Positions 12,578 through 25,108 of a stretch of DNA of 64,000 nucleotides are shown piece by piece. The notes below the pieces were generated by a model. It made no database searches. It saw only the letters and a list, made by a program, of their open reading frames with translations, and was not told the origin of the DNA. A program made the position numbers and the translations under genes. Within the stretch, counting starts at the first letter, position 1. The number at the start of each line of letters is the position of its first letter. The stretch lies in NCBI GenBank assembly GCA_029706075.1, contig JAINUG010000074.1, positions 166,001-230,000 on the forward strand, written 5' to 3'. Source of the DNA: Aldrovandia affinis. Lineage: Eukaryota > Chordata > Actinopteri > Notacanthiformes > Halosauridae.

Positions 12578-13019
12578 TTGAATCCATGGCATCTGTCTTC
12601 ATGCTTGACTTTATTAACCAATCCTTTACTGGCTCTGAGGAGCCAGGTAAGTAGGAGGTAAATATCTACTCATTTATTTGAGCTGATTAAACATGATGCA
12701 TTCATCTTCACACTGGAAAAAGTCCAGTGCTCACAAAGTTAAATGTAATCATTGTCATTTGGTTTACGGGATCTTATTTCGGGATATGTGAAAACCTGCC
12801 CATAAGATACACTTCTCTTGGCATCGACAGAATTTGTAACAACTGATGTAATAAATGAAATCTGACTGGCTGAGAGATTAAATCATGTCAGCTTACGCTG
12901 CACTTTCCCCTTACGCTTTTTTTCACAGCTGTTTCCCCTTTGCCCATGTCGGGGATATTCAAAGGCTTTGAAATCTTCTTACATCCTTCCCCTGATTGGT
13001 GCTTTTGATTAAAATTTTC

Positions 13020-13430
13020 TCAGATTGCTTTGACTATTCTTTGGTCTTCGTGATGAAGCTCTTGTTTGGAAAAGCACTAACCACCTGTGGGACGTCACAG
13101 ATCAGCGTATTTAATTTGAAATCATTTAAAACACCTTAATTGTACACAGCTAGACTCCAATCAAATAATTACGTGACCTCTGAAGACAATTGATTGCGCC
13201 AGAGTTTATTTAGGTGTGTCTTAGCAACAGGGGTGAATACTTATTGTCTGATTGATTTTTATTTGTAATTCATTTTAAATTGAGTTGTGTTTTTATTTGA
13301 CATTATAGGGTATTTTGTGTTGATCGGTGGCAAGAAATCCAAATGTTATCCTTTTTGATTCCATGAAGGAAGAAAATCAAATAAAAATAGGCTAAAAACT
13401 ATTTGGATGCATAGTACATGGTATTGACAG
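13020..13430 (+). mobile_element. Degenerate Tc1/mariner 3' fragment
   Basis: Phrases such as TTAATTGTACACAGCTAGAC, GGTGAATACTTATTG and AAGAAATCCAAATG match the non-coding 3' part common to fish Tc1-like elements. No transposase codons remain readable, and termini are not preserved. Confidence 0.45.
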
Positions 13431-13989
13431 GGAGTAAATTATATTTAAATAGTTTTTTACCGAAGGATCACTTTAAGTGCTGGTCTATTCTAATACTTGT
13501 TGTGTGGTCTAAAGATAAGTAACAAGATACTTATATAATATACTAAAACCTAACCAAATGTACCAGTAGGATATTGTTTTACTCTGCCATCGATGGTAAC
13601 GCATCTCAACGTTTTTCACATCCTCCACCCTTACCCTTAACAACATCAGTGTATTGTTTTATACTGTTTTAGTTGCTAATTGTACAATTAGTCACGTGTC
13701 TGTGCTGATTGGTAAATGATTCCTGAACTCATGCCTACAGGGATACCTGAAGGATAACTGCTGAAATTCAGCTTGATAGACCAGGTGGTCATGCGCTCAA
13801 GATTTTCTCCGGGCCCTAGTCATAATATAGTATAATCTGAGTCACTAGACTAAAAGATGTGGGGTTGACTATCACATTTTGTTTTAAAAAGTCAGGGAAA
13901 ACTGTTACATTGGTTTGGGGGTTGGCTGTCACCTGTGTTTCACTCTTGCTGGCATATGAGGAGGGTTTTCACAGTTTACAAGCTTATTC

Positions 13990-14640
13990 AGCTCACTCTC
14001 TCACTCCCTCACTCCTTCAGCCCCTTACTGCCTCACTCTCTCACTTCTTCACTGCCTCACTCCCTCACTCCATCACTCCCTCACTCCTTCAGCTGCTTAC
14101 TCCCTCACTCTGTCACTCCTTCACTGCCTCACTCCCTCACTCCATCACTCCCTCACTCCCTTACTCCCTCACTCTCTCACTCCTTCACTGCCTCACTCCC
14201 TCACTGCCTCACTCCCTCACTCCCTTACTCCCTCACTCTCTCACTCCTTCACTGTCTCACTTCCTCACTCCATCACTCCCTCGCTCCTTCAGCCCCTTAC
14301 CCCCTCACTCTCTCACTCCTTCACTGCCTCATTGCCTCACTCCATCACTCCCTCACTCCCTTACTCCCTCACTCTCTCACTCCTTCACTGCCTCACTTCC
14401 TCACTCCATCACTCCCTCGCTCCTTCAGCCCCTTACCCCCTCACTCTCTCATTCCTTCACTGCCTCACTCCCTCACTCCATCACTCCCTCACTCCCTTAC
14501 TCCCTTACTCCCTCACTCTCTCACTCCTTCACTGCCTCACTCCATCACTCTCTCGCTCCTTCAGCCCCTTATTCCCTCGCTCCCTCACTCCATCACTCCC
14601 TTACTCCCTCACTTCTTCATTTATTCAGTCTCAGTCCTTC
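13990..14640. repeat. 8-bp-unit minisatellite with 136-bp higher order
   Basis: A 650-bp array of CACTCCCT-type octamers (variants CACTCCTT, CACTGCCT, CACTCCAT, CAGCCCCTTA). A longer block beginning CGCTCCTTCAGCCCCTTACC recurs at 14282 and 14418, 136 bp or 17 octamers apart. The long plus-strand frames across it (up to 283 codons) are repeat translations rich in Ser, Leu, Pro and His, not genes. Confidence 0.92.
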
Positions 14641-14819
14641 ACTCACTGCCACTACGACACACCAAGAAAAATACAAAGCAACATCCGTATCATTTCATTG
14701 TACAATTTGATCATCCACACTTTACAACGTTACACTTTACACATTACAACATCATTAGCCATGTTTTCACCAAGAAATAGCAAAAGTAGCAGATTAAAAA
14801 CAGAAGAAGAAGCAAATTA

Positions 14820-16435
14820 AAAATTCTACTTATATGCAGTTAGCTTCATATAATTTATTCATAATACAACAACAATTAATGGTATTGATAAATAATGTAT
14901 TTCCAGAGTTTTCTCCGGAAGTAGAGCAGTGCATCTACTCTCTGGAGTAGTGCATTTACCACAGTTCTCCTCTCTCAGTTTGGACAGCAAACTTTAATAC
15001 TGCCCACGGTGGAACAGAATTAATAAAGAAATGCAAACGTTTTCAGGGTTGGTCTGTTGACCGCTGTTACATGCAAGACACCCACTAGTGCCAAGCCCTG
15101 GCGATAGAACGATTAGCTTACTCACAATGGTGTCAGTAAGAACGGTGAGCCATATTTACCGTGGTCATCATAATCTAATTGTGGGCATTAGGGGCACTGA
15201 TTCCGTTCCAACACACACGGGAGCTGAGCTCCCAGTGCAGCTGCTCCAGAGGAAACCTCGTGAAGGGCTTCCCCTCTCTCACTTTTCCGTCTTCGTCCCG
15301 TTCATTCCCTCACCTTTTCTCAATCGAGCGGTTTACGACTCGCCCGCTCATACGGTTAATTCCGCACGGACTCTTTCAGGCCGAAAGGCAGGCTCTCTTC
15401 AGGGACCACAGTCTTGTGAGTGCTGCGCAGGAATGTGTGGCATTCAGGAGGTCAGCAGTGAAATATGTCACTCTTGTGGGTCCCACATTGCACAAATGGG
15501 AACTGAAAGTACTCGGCTATGTGGGGATTGGGGCCATAGGATAGGAACCCAATACAGCGTTAGGCATCTGCAGTGCTGCGCTCTTATAGTGTCAGTTATA
15601 CTGTCCACAGTACTGTCATGAGCATCTCGACTGTGACATCATCACAATTTGGCAGTGCAGCTGCCTTGTTCTTCATGAAGCTGTCAGGCAAGTAGGAATT
15701 TCTCAAATTTAAGGTGTGGCAGCTCTGAATCCAGCCAATGTCCACTGTTAATTATCCCCTTATAACAGGTTACCCATCTGAAAGATATATTATTTTTTAT
15801 TATTATTAAAGATAATAATTCCAACTTAAATTTGTTGATCAGTTCATAAGACAGTAACTGGTAGAATTAACCCACAAGTGAAAACGAATGACAATTCGGA
15901 TTTAAGATTAAATATATTTATTAAGTAGGTTACACACAAAACATTAAATGAGAAGCAAGATTATAAATCATACGCTTATTTATGAGTGTAGGCTCACTAC
16001 TCATAATGAACTAAAAATACCTTAAACAAGAAATTATAATGAAAAATTACCAGCAGAGAAGGAGAGAGACCAGATAAAACCAGACCTTGCCAGAGAATTA
16101 CCCACTTACAGCACACAAGAACAAAAGAAAGGAGGGGAAAATAAAAGATGGAACATGCACAAGCAAGAAACCACCAAAAAAAATAATAAGAAGAAAGCTC
16201 TTCTTTTCTCCCAACTCAAGCCGTACTGAAAATAAACTAAAACGAAACTCCTGTCATATAACAATGGTTACCTATGCTACGCTCCCTATGCTAAACCTCA
16301 TTGGATGACGTTTGAGCACTTAGGTTGGATTCATTTATGGCAAGGACTATCTACTGAATTATCTTTGCTTATATAAGGTGATATGGTTACTTTGTTTAAA
16401 AATGAATGAAGGTGGAACCCGCACACTGTGTGTAG
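14820..16435. other. No gene recognised
   Basis: AT-rich DNA with one long open frame at 15088-15621 (plus). That frame begins at a non-ATG codon, has no recognisable domain, and is probably chance. Confidence 0.4.
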
Positions 16436-16506
16436 AAGAGGGAATATCCCAAACGAGGCGAAGGCTCGATGTTTAATTTAAAGTCTTTTAATAGACAAAA
16501 GAGACA

Positions 16507-16534
16507 GACGTTTCGGTCAAATGACCATCATCAG
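16507..16534 (-). ncRNA. Hammerhead-ribozyme-like core in the Penelope-like 3' end
   Basis: The minus strand reads CTGATGA, a stem-loop GGTC-ATTT-GACC, then GAAAC and GTC, which are the conserved hammerhead core elements in order. Penelope-like elements are known to carry minimal type-I hammerheads in their terminal repeats. Stem III is at most two base pairs and stem I is weak here, so self-cleavage is not assured. Confidence 0.6.
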
Positions 16535-16830
16535 TATAACATCAAGCATACAGAGGTAGAGTTAGACATATACATCATATTCAAGTAGTTAATTGACATC
16601 ACCTGCAGACCTACACGTCATTAGGCCAGGCGAGCAAGCAGAGCAAGTAGAGTTGATTGGAATCACCGGTCAGCAATGTTGCGAAGACATGCATTTCATT
16701 GATAATGCAATGGTACAGAGTAGGGTACACATAATAATCCAATCACATTTGCACAATTTTATAATTCAAAATCAAAAGTAATGAAGGCGTATGTGGGGTT
16801 CACTGGACAAGGGGAGAAAGGAAGGAGCCA

Positions 16831-17430
16831 TTATAGATAGCAGGAGAGGTTCAGTGTCTCGTTCATGCCCAATGGGTGTTCTGTTTTTAATAAATAAATC
16901 CATTTACTTTCGCATTGTAGTAATTTTTGTTCTGTGTTAGTATGTCTGCGTGATGTGAGTATTCGGTCTATGCCACAGAAACGGAGTGAGGAGACTGGAT
17001 GTTGTGACTCATGGAAGTGTCTCGCTACAGGAGACTTGGGATCATTCCTGCGTATGGCACTTCTGTGTTCGTTAATGCGGATTCTCAATTGGCGGTTGCA
17101 TTTCCCAATGTATTGTAGGCTGCAGGGGCAATGTAAAAGGTAAACAGTATTAGTGGAACTACATGTAATAAATTGTTTGACCGTATATTGTTTCTTGGTG
17201 ACGAAAGAAATGAAAGTGTTCACTTTAGTGCCGTTCTCGCATGAAATACAGTGTAAGCAAGGAAAGAAACCTTTTGGGCCATCTATTCTCTCCCCTTGTC
17301 CAGGGCGGTGGGTTAACCCCACATCCGCACGTACCAGTTGGTCTCTGCAGTTTTTAGCCCTGGAGTGTATAAAAACAGGCAAGCGTGCAAAAAGTTTACT
17401 ACTCACATTATCTGCAGACAATATATGCAC
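16831..17430 (-). pseudogene. GIY-YIG endonuclease domain of a Penelope-like element
   Basis: An open frame of about 199 codons without its N-terminal RT. It shows KNCRDQLVRADVG, then a Cys-rich stretch PCLHCISC...FITCSSTN, then the GIY-YIG pattern TVYLLHCPCSLQYIGKCNRQ, LRIRINEHRSAIRR and a SPVARHFHES segment. In Penelope-like elements this domain follows the reverse transcriptase and nicks target DNA. The frame opens at a GTG and has no real start, as expected for a truncated copy. It contains no internal stop, so it may be fairly young. Confidence 0.85.
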
Positions 17431-17489
17431 CTGTGGTTACTATTATCCGGTTGGCGCGGCTTCACCTCTCCACAATACTTTGTTTAAAA

Positions 17490-17640
17490 CATATATTTTT
17501 CATTTTTTTCTCCTAATTCGGTGGGCAATTGTACCCTCTATTGATTCAATTTCCCCCCTCCACGGATCCGCCGCCTGCAGCTATGGGACCAGCCACTACC
17601 CCGGTACCAGCAGGGATGAAAGCGAATGAGACCAGAGCTC
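17490..17640 (-). mobile_element. Partial SINE (tail part)
   Basis: TTCTCCTAATTCGGTGGGCA and TTGTACCCTCTATTGATT resemble the inverted tail of the SINE at 4.67-5.07 kb. The tRNA head is absent or too diverged to recognise. Confidence 0.4.
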
Positions 17641-18133
17641 CACGTTTTATCTGGTGCGGCTTGGAAAACATAGATTCCAAAATGGGAAGCCTCACCAACC
17701 ATTACTTACTTGGGATTAAGACATTCAGTTGATATTGATATAACGTTATAACGTTATATACAGATTCAAAATTCAACAATAGGGAATTTCGGGATATTTA
17801 ACCACTAGGGAACTCCAAGGAGTTTGGAGTTTCCTAAGTGTTAACCCTCTGGGTCATGTCAATTAAACTGGCACTGACAAACCAAATACGTAGATGCTCT
17901 GGTGTTTATTTAAGGGAGTAGTAAAACCTGTGGCCGATACCACCAGAACAGCCCGTGTTTGTTTATGTATACATTCAGGCAGTCAGCGTCTTTTAGTTGT
18001 CCAAGGAGTTCCCTTTGATGTTTGGGGATGGGAGAGACACCGGTTTGAGATTTAGCCTAGGGAGAACAGATCACTTACAGGTTACAATTAAATATTGTAG
18101 GAATATTGTAGGCCATACTGTAGTGAAATCCCC

Positions 18134-18298
18134 ATATTCTTTAGTGAAGTTTTCAGTACAGCGGTGATATTCTTTAGTGAAACTTTCAGATCTGTGGTCA
18201 TATTCTTTAGTGAAGCTTTCAGTACAGTGCCCATATTGTTTGGCGAATCTTTCAGTGAGAGGTCATACTTTTCAATGAAGCTTTTAGTGCACTGGTTG
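18134..18298. repeat. 33-bp minisatellite, five copies
   Basis: Units begin ATATTCTTTAGTGAAGCTTT (variants) at 18134, 18167, 18200, 18233 and about 18265, with drift toward the right end. Non-coding. Confidence 0.85.
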
Positions 18299-18324
18299 AT
18301 TAGAGTGAATAGGGATAAGGTAGA

Positions 18325-19160
18325 AATGGGTTCACACGGAGGTAGCTCATTCAGTTAAGACACTATTCTAGTGTGTGGATTGGTTCCACAGTCTGGTGTC
18401 GAATCTGGACCGTGCTGCTTGCGAAGAATGGCAGTCAACGGAAGTCCGTGTCTCATCGCACATCGCAAGAATAAGAACAACATATTCCTCATTGAAATAC
18501 AGAATGGCTTGTATCTGCAATATCAGTACCGTTGCATAATCACTTGCTAATGAGTGGGTTGAGAGGTTTAGAGAGCAAGGATGTTTCTCGGCAGGAGCGA
18601 ATATGCAATTAACCTGCCAACATACACGTTCTTATTGTGTGTCAATTTCTTTCCTGGACCGATGGCTTTGCCTTTGTCAAATACAGTGATTTGTGTAAAC
18701 ATGTAGTGGATATGAAAAGTCACGGGCTCTGAGGGGGACAGCTAAAGGACTGGTTCTCCATGCAGTGACGCGCCCCATGGGAATCAAATACAGAGTGTGC
18801 CAATGCTGTGGCTGGGAGCCCGACGGGGCGATGCACAACTGTCCATAGTGTCGCTCAGGAAGGGAGGGTTTCAACCAACAAGGTACTGCTTGCCAATAGC
18901 GCCCGCTCTGGTCAATCAGGCCGCTGCGATCTGCCTGCACTGGCTGCGTAAGATGCTCACCCCTCCGGCACATTTGCCGCGCAGCACAGCCCGGACTGCA
19001 GAGTGAAAAGTTGACCGCGTGCGTGCGTGCGTGCATTTCAGATCACATGCGTGCGCTTGTCTGCGCCCTCCTGAATGTGCGGAGGACGGTGCCGTGATGG
19101 GATGGACTTGAGCACCCAATTGTGATTGGATGTTCTAAATTGGGGAATAAAAAAAAAAAG
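18325..19160 (+). mobile_element. Probable tRNA-derived SINE, long or composite
   Basis: The left end has GGTAGCTCATTCAGTTAAGA (A-box-like) and GGTGTCGAATCTGG (B-box-like). The right end is CTAAATTGGGGAATA followed by an A tract (19149-19159), like the tails of the other SINEs here. Its length of about 830 bp suggests two merged elements or an insertion; a GTGC-rich microsatellite sits at 19018-19036. Confidence 0.45.
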
Positions 19161-21340
19161 AAGGGATAAGATGTTGTTCAACAACAAAAATAGACGCGTC
19201 CTGTCATCCCACACCCTACTAATCTCCCAGTACTCATAGCAACAGATATATCTATCCTCGCTTTTTACACTGCGTTATCCAATCGCGCCGTGAGTATCAG
19301 GTTACCCCGAGAGTCTTCCCGGCGGCTTCATTTAATTGCTATTGGAAAAAGTGAATTATGACAATAGTCATAAACAGTTACAAGCCAGATAGATTTTTTT
19401 TGCTTGCATTTACTATAATAATGAGGGGATTTGGAGCATTAGCCTGATTGTTTGCTTTTACTCTTTGTTAGACAACGAGCCTGCCTGCATTTTTCTGCTG
19501 TTGGAACAAAGGATTGGTAGGCTAATTGGTCGCTTTCTTTTGTCTCTTAGTCGGTCGGTAAGGTTGCATGTTACTGCTAACAGAATAAAACGCAGGAAAC
19601 ATTAGCAGGCCTACTTATCCCATTTGTCATAGGAGCAATAGGTCAGTTAAGCATTGTCGATTCATTACGTTAATTGGCTCAATGTATCAACCGGTTTGTA
19701 GCGTGTTAGCCAATTACCAGAATGACCAACTCGGAGGAGCGGTGAAGCCATCCACTGTGATCAGAAAAAAGAGCACAGTTAACCTCTGCGATGTCAGATG
19801 TCTACTGTGACCAGAGGAGCGGCGCAGTTACCTACCCTTACGGGAGAAACTGAGCCCTTATCTCGTGTGATCAGAGAAACGGCGCAGCAAGGGGGCGGGC
19901 AGAGCGTGGTGAAGCAGGTGAGGGGGAGAACGGGCAGGTGAAGGGCCTGTATGCGGGAGGCTAGGTGTCGCAGGTGGGGAGGGTGGCTTGAATGTGGACA
20001 CGTGGGGCAATTGGTGATACTAGAGGATTCCACCACTGAGGATTTTCAAATTGATTGTGGATGGTACTATTCGGGGGGGTGGGGCACCCCCACATTTAAA
20101 AATCAGCCAAATGTACTGTCAAAGCCGTGGAATAACCAGCACAGTCAACTCAATTGACATGCATGAGATGTTAGGATCCAGCCATGTGAGCGTGAGATTG
20201 GTGCTTAACGTGTGCGTCTCATGCATAATGCGTGAGATTCGAGGTCTTCAGATCCGCCATGTTACCCAAGTCCTGACCCTGTTTGGGTCTGTCTGATTCT
20301 GAACACAACACTTTACTCTATTTGTTTTATTAGATAAGGACAGTACACAGCCACGTGGCTGTCCCAGAATTAGCTATCAAACTAAATTGAATCTGGTGTC
20401 CCTGGCAGATGAGACTGCCTTGTGCTTCAGTCTCTTGTCCTGAAACTCAGGTATGCAAAATGAGAACCATTAAAACCATCTTCTGCACGTACAGGACGCC
20501 ATGCAGAATCTGGGTCAGCTCTGTCTCTCCAGTGCAGGGAGCAGCAGCTGGAGACCCCAACCTGCTTTTATAGCTCTCTCTCTCTCCCCCTCTCTTGCTC
20601 TCTCTCTCTCTCCCCTTCTCTCGCTGACTCTCTCTCTCCCCCCCCACCCCACCCCCCACCCCGAACCTAGCTCACAGGAGTGAAAGCACGATTTGTTCTT
20701 TTTCTCTGGGAATTCTGTGGGATGCAGGCGGCGAGTGTCCTGTGGGAAATGTGATGTCATCCTGTGGAAACATAGAAACGGGCTCAGCGACACACCGTGT
20801 GCTCTCTGGCGCCCCCCTGTGTGTGAGCTGCAGGGCAGCAGCTAACATTGTGCACACCACAGCAAGATATCCACAAGTTATCCTTTCGCCTGTGTGTATG
20901 CCGTTATAGAGATGCACAATCCAAAAGCCCCTCCTGCTATTTCAGTCATGTGACTGGGTGGATTGCTGTAAATTTAGTCCTGTTCCATTTCCAGCCACAT
21001 GTCACAGTTTAAAGAAAGCATGTGGAAAGCCCAGCAGAGTACTTTCTGCCTCGACCTCCTACTGTTTGAGCAGAACTGCGGAACATAGACACACATGCCT
21101 ACGCCTTGTGAGACTTGTGAGTGGCGCAAGGGCTGTAACAGCCCCTTTCTGAGCAGAAAGAGAATACAGCCACAGAAGCCCACTTTAAGAACTAGAGATT
21201 TTTTTCCTTGAAAATCTAATTTATTTGAAGTTATTTCGATATAAAAACAGAGGCGCGGTGACAAAGCAAAAACTAATTGCACTCATGTATGTTTTCTGTC
21301 TTTTGAAAACAATGTAAAATGCAGTAAACAAAATAAAATA
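19161..21340. other. No gene recognised; CT microsatellite
   Basis: Non-coding DNA. Three loosely similar units containing GTGACCAGAGGAGCGGCGCAG or variants lie at about 19756-19890, and a CT/C-rich tract at 20575-20662 generates opposing artefact frames. Confidence 0.45.
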
Positions 21341-21342
21341 AC

Positions 21343-22778
21343 AGCAAGTATACAGTATACAGTAGTGCTGTTAACTAAATGTCTGAAGGCTGGTTAACCA
21401 GATGAGTGAAATGGAAATATATACTTCTTGTTCTCATAGATAGATATCGTGTATGCACTGGGTTTCACTGGTTTATTGTAAGGAATAGTCTTTTTGTATG
21501 TTTTATAATAGCAAGTATACAGTATACAGTAGTGCTGTTAACTAAATGTCTGAAGGCTGGTTAACCAGATGAGTGAAATGGAAAAGATGGATATCTTTTG
21601 CATCGGTCCAGAATCATTCAAAGTCAAAATTCAAAAATCTACATCCAGTGAATCCATCTCCTATCTCCAGAGGCCAGGAGATCAGCCAGTTACTTCAGAA
21701 TTCATTGAAATAGGGGAGAAACCGCCTCTGATTACTGAGGTACAAAGCCCGTTGCTGGAAGAAAAGCTTCCTTTGTGCTCTACGAAGCATGTGTTCTTCA
21801 TTTTAGAAAGAGCACAGAGCGTCAAATCAACCTCGTGCTTAGGTGATGTATTACCACATCTGTTCTTATTGGCTGATTGTTTATTCACAATGTTAATTGA
21901 TCTAAGATCAATGCTGCTGGATAGATCCTGAATTTTAAGCAGTTCCTCTTGGATGGGTTTTCAAATAATATGTGGATTTAATGTGAAGTTCAAATGGATC
22001 ATTTAGCACGAAATCTATGTGGCATGAGCAAATTATGTTTAAAAGTGACATTGAAGGGATACTAAGGAATGGGACATTAGGTGAGTTAACCGGGGACATA
22101 GATTGCAACCTCATAGTTAACAAATAATGAATTTTGGTAGAATTACAAAAAAAAACCTATCCTAAACTAAGAGGACAGGCCTTACAATTGAAGCTGTCCA
22201 ATCAAGTACCCCGTAGCTGCACTAAAACGGACAAATCGAGAGCACTGAAAACAAGGGTTCTTTCTGTGCCTTTGAATGATTATTCTATATGTGTGTCGGT
22301 TAGGTCAATCTAATTTTCTGTGAGAGTCAATGTTACTTTCTCTGTATCAGGGTGAGACAAAAAAAGAAATTCATCCTCTAGGACAAGAACAGAGAGGGGC
22401 AACAAAAGTAGACCTAGGACTTAGGACCCTTTAGTTGTTGAGGGTGGAATTTTTTTATGCATTTGCTTTTAAATAGGGGTTCATGAGGTGGACTATGGTG
22501 GCTATTTTATATACGGCTCTGTGAATAAACCCAGAGGACTTGGGTAGAAAGTAAAAGTTAAAAGTACATTTCACCGTTCAACCTCTTCGTACCCTGAAGT
22601 GGGGTTTGTCGTGGAGTCAAAGATTCTGAAATCATTCAAGGCCAAATTCGACAGATTCACCTGTTATAGTCAACCTAAGAAATCTCTTGACTATACTTCT
22701 TGTTCTCATAGATAGATATCGTGTATGCACTGGGTTTCACTGGTTTATTGTAAGGAATAGTCTTTTTGTACATTTTAC
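21343..22778 (-). mobile_element. Element with split direct repeats, possibly Ngaro/DIRS-like
   Basis: Two repeat types occur in the plus-strand order P, Q, P', about 1.1 kb of unique DNA, Q'. P (21343-21417) and P' (21510-21584) are 75 bp and essentially identical. Q (21420-21506) and Q' (22692-22778) are about 87 bp and nearly identical. P, Q and P' lie within 2-3 bp of each other. Read on the minus strand this is A1-internal-B1-A2-B2, the layout of Ngaro/PAT tyrosine-recombinase retrotransposons. The internal part shows no recognisable RT or recombinase, so it would be non-autonomous. A tandem duplication with a deletion could give the same pattern. Confidence 0.45.
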
Positions 22779-25108
22779 TCTGACAGCATAGTGAATGGCA
22801 TTCCTTTCTATACAGTGCAGTACCACAATTTTACCCGCGCAGGTGAAACCGGAACGGCAATACAGTCCCGTGTGACAACATTCATCAGCTCGTTCAGTTC
22901 TTACATCACACAACTATATGAACAAATCATTTCCATAAATGCTTCAGGTGTCCCAAAACGTGGAGACTGACGTGTTTGCTTTCATCTCATTTCTCATTTC
23001 TACCTCCTTCTCCATCTCCACCCTAAATGTCTGCAGGCAAACTGTCAATCACGTCCACCTGGGAGCTCCATTTTATCTTTGCGCACGTGCATCACAGCGA
23101 GAAGATGTCCCACCGCTAACATGCCGACTGTGTGAGCATGCGCAGGAAAGAACGACAGAAAGCGTTGTAATTATCTGCAGTTTATTATGTTAGTATACAA
23201 AGATATGAGTATCAGAGACACGCAGTCCACGAATAGAGGAGGCCCAAATCCGTACCTTTAAACCAACCGCTGGTCTCGACCTGTTTTCATGCATTTTGTT
23301 GAATTAACATGCACGCCAATTAATCGAGTCACAAAGCTTCCACTTAATTGTGTCTCACGTTGTAGCGATCTCTTTCTTCACGTTACGTTAGAGAATGTAA
23401 ATGACAATAAGGGGTTTAGTTGAGTAAAAATCAACTGAATCATTTTTTTAAAATATAGGCTACACTTAAAAAATACATCTCTCGTTAACTGTGTAGCGCA
23501 CAAGCTTTGAGAAACGCGCACTGAAGTGAAACCTCAGTGGTTTTTCATGAGCATTTAACTGCCTGCCAATTCAGAGAAATCTGTAGATATAAGTCAATAC
23601 TATACAATTTTCTGATGTAATAAAATCCTATCAAGAAATACAACTGGGAAGCTATACCTGTTGGTATTGATTGTTCAGCTAATGAATTGCTTGACTGAAT
23701 CAAGGACTGCAAAGGGGAACAGGTTGATAGCAATCGTTGGTTTAAAGGTATGGGTTTCAGCCTCCTTTATTTCAAGCCTACCAATCGCTACTGGTCCACG
23801 ACAGATCAGTTCTGACTGCTTTTCTTTCTCCCAACTACCCCCCCTCCCTCCCATCTTCCTCCACCTCCCTCTCTCCATTAGGAATGGCTATGTGATCAGA
23901 CAAGAAACAGAGCTTTCTGTGCCCCTATTGTTCAGACATTCATATCCCCCCCAAGCACACACACACTAATAGATCCAACACTCACTCTCGTATCATAGCT
24001 CATTTTATCAAGCTCCTCTCTCCCCCCTCCACACCACACACACACAGTTACATTTCCCATCCTCTCAAATGAGTATTGACACTAAAGAAAAGGAAGAAAT
24101 GAACTATAATAGTAATTTGTTAATGGACCGAAACTAAGGTTTACCCTAAAGCACAAAGCCAAGACGTGCTCTACAGTTTAAATACTCCAAAACAATGGTG
24201 AGCTGTGATCAGATAAATGCACTGGAGGACTGGAGGACAGTGAGACTTTCCAGCTGGGGAACGTACAGGAACCGACGGACGGTGGGCACAACGTAGGCCG
24301 CACACAGGAGACAACAAAGGCCGAAGCCACTTCTGTGTACAAATAAAGAGGGGAGAACAGAATGCATTGCTCTCTGTACATTAGACCTCACACACTAGAC
24401 TTGTTCATTGGTCAGTTGGCGCATACAGATGTAGTAATCTATAATGTAGGATTGATACTGAAGAATTCATTAATGTACTTGGTACACGATTCCTGATGAA
24501 ATAGGTGGCTTATTGGGGAGGTTTGGGGCTCTCTTCCAGGAGGGGGGCGGGCTCTTGGGGCCAAAAATGCTCAATACACACTGAAACTCCTACACCAGGT
24601 GTTGTTGCTATCCCATCCCCCCACACACAACCTCTCACATACACACACGCAAACATACACACACGCACGCACACACACTCACACGCACGAATACAAACGG
24701 GCAGGAAACTCATCAGTTTGAGAAACTGAAAGAAACTTCTGTACATCTTATGCAAGCCTGTAATTGGTTTTAATGCTTTCACATTCTCTCTGGGACTTCT
24801 AGACAACATGTGACTGGGCCGTAGGGTCCATCGACTATGCCCTGGGTCTGTCTGTTCATCTATCTCTCAGCAAAACATTCAACTCAGATGTTTTTTGTGT
24901 GTGTTAGATTCTCTTTAGGATTCAACGGGGAAAGATTTGTTACACTAAAAATGCAATATTTATGGAGATGGTAGTCAAAACATCTGTAATAAACTTGGAC
25001 AATATGCAGCGTTACACTCGAAGGAACACACGTTGGCAATTGCTCCAGTTCATTCACAAAATCAAAGGTCCAGTACGCACAGCCTTCATAGTAATCCATT
25101 TCCACGTA
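22779..25108. other. No gene recognised
   Basis: Non-coding DNA with a pyrimidine-rich stretch (23810-23880) and CA-rich simple sequence (24630-24690). Open frames here lack domains and splice context. Confidence 0.4.

Larger units (their letters stand above)
16440..17445 (-). mobile_element. 5'-truncated Penelope-like retroelement
   Basis: The minus strand encodes the C-terminal endonuclease region of a Penelope-like element (16831-17430). A 3' non-coding part follows, with a hammerhead-type core at 16507-16534 and an end near 16440. The reverse transcriptase part is missing, so it is a 5'-truncated copy. A SINE-like fragment adjoins its upstream end at about 17.49 kb. Confidence 0.85.

Noticed and set aside
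13859..14820. Long plus-strand open frames (up to 283 codons) rich in Ser, Leu, Pro and His
   Set aside because: They are translations of the CACTCCCT octamer array, open in several frames at once, with no start context or domain.
15088..15621. 177-codon plus-strand frame
   Set aside because: Non-ATG start, no recognisable domain, no splice or promoter context; probably chance.
21569..21931. 120-codon plus-strand frame starting MSEMEKMD
   Set aside because: Starts inside a direct repeat and has no recognisable domain; the element it lies in appears to be oriented on the minus strand. Kept only as part of that element.
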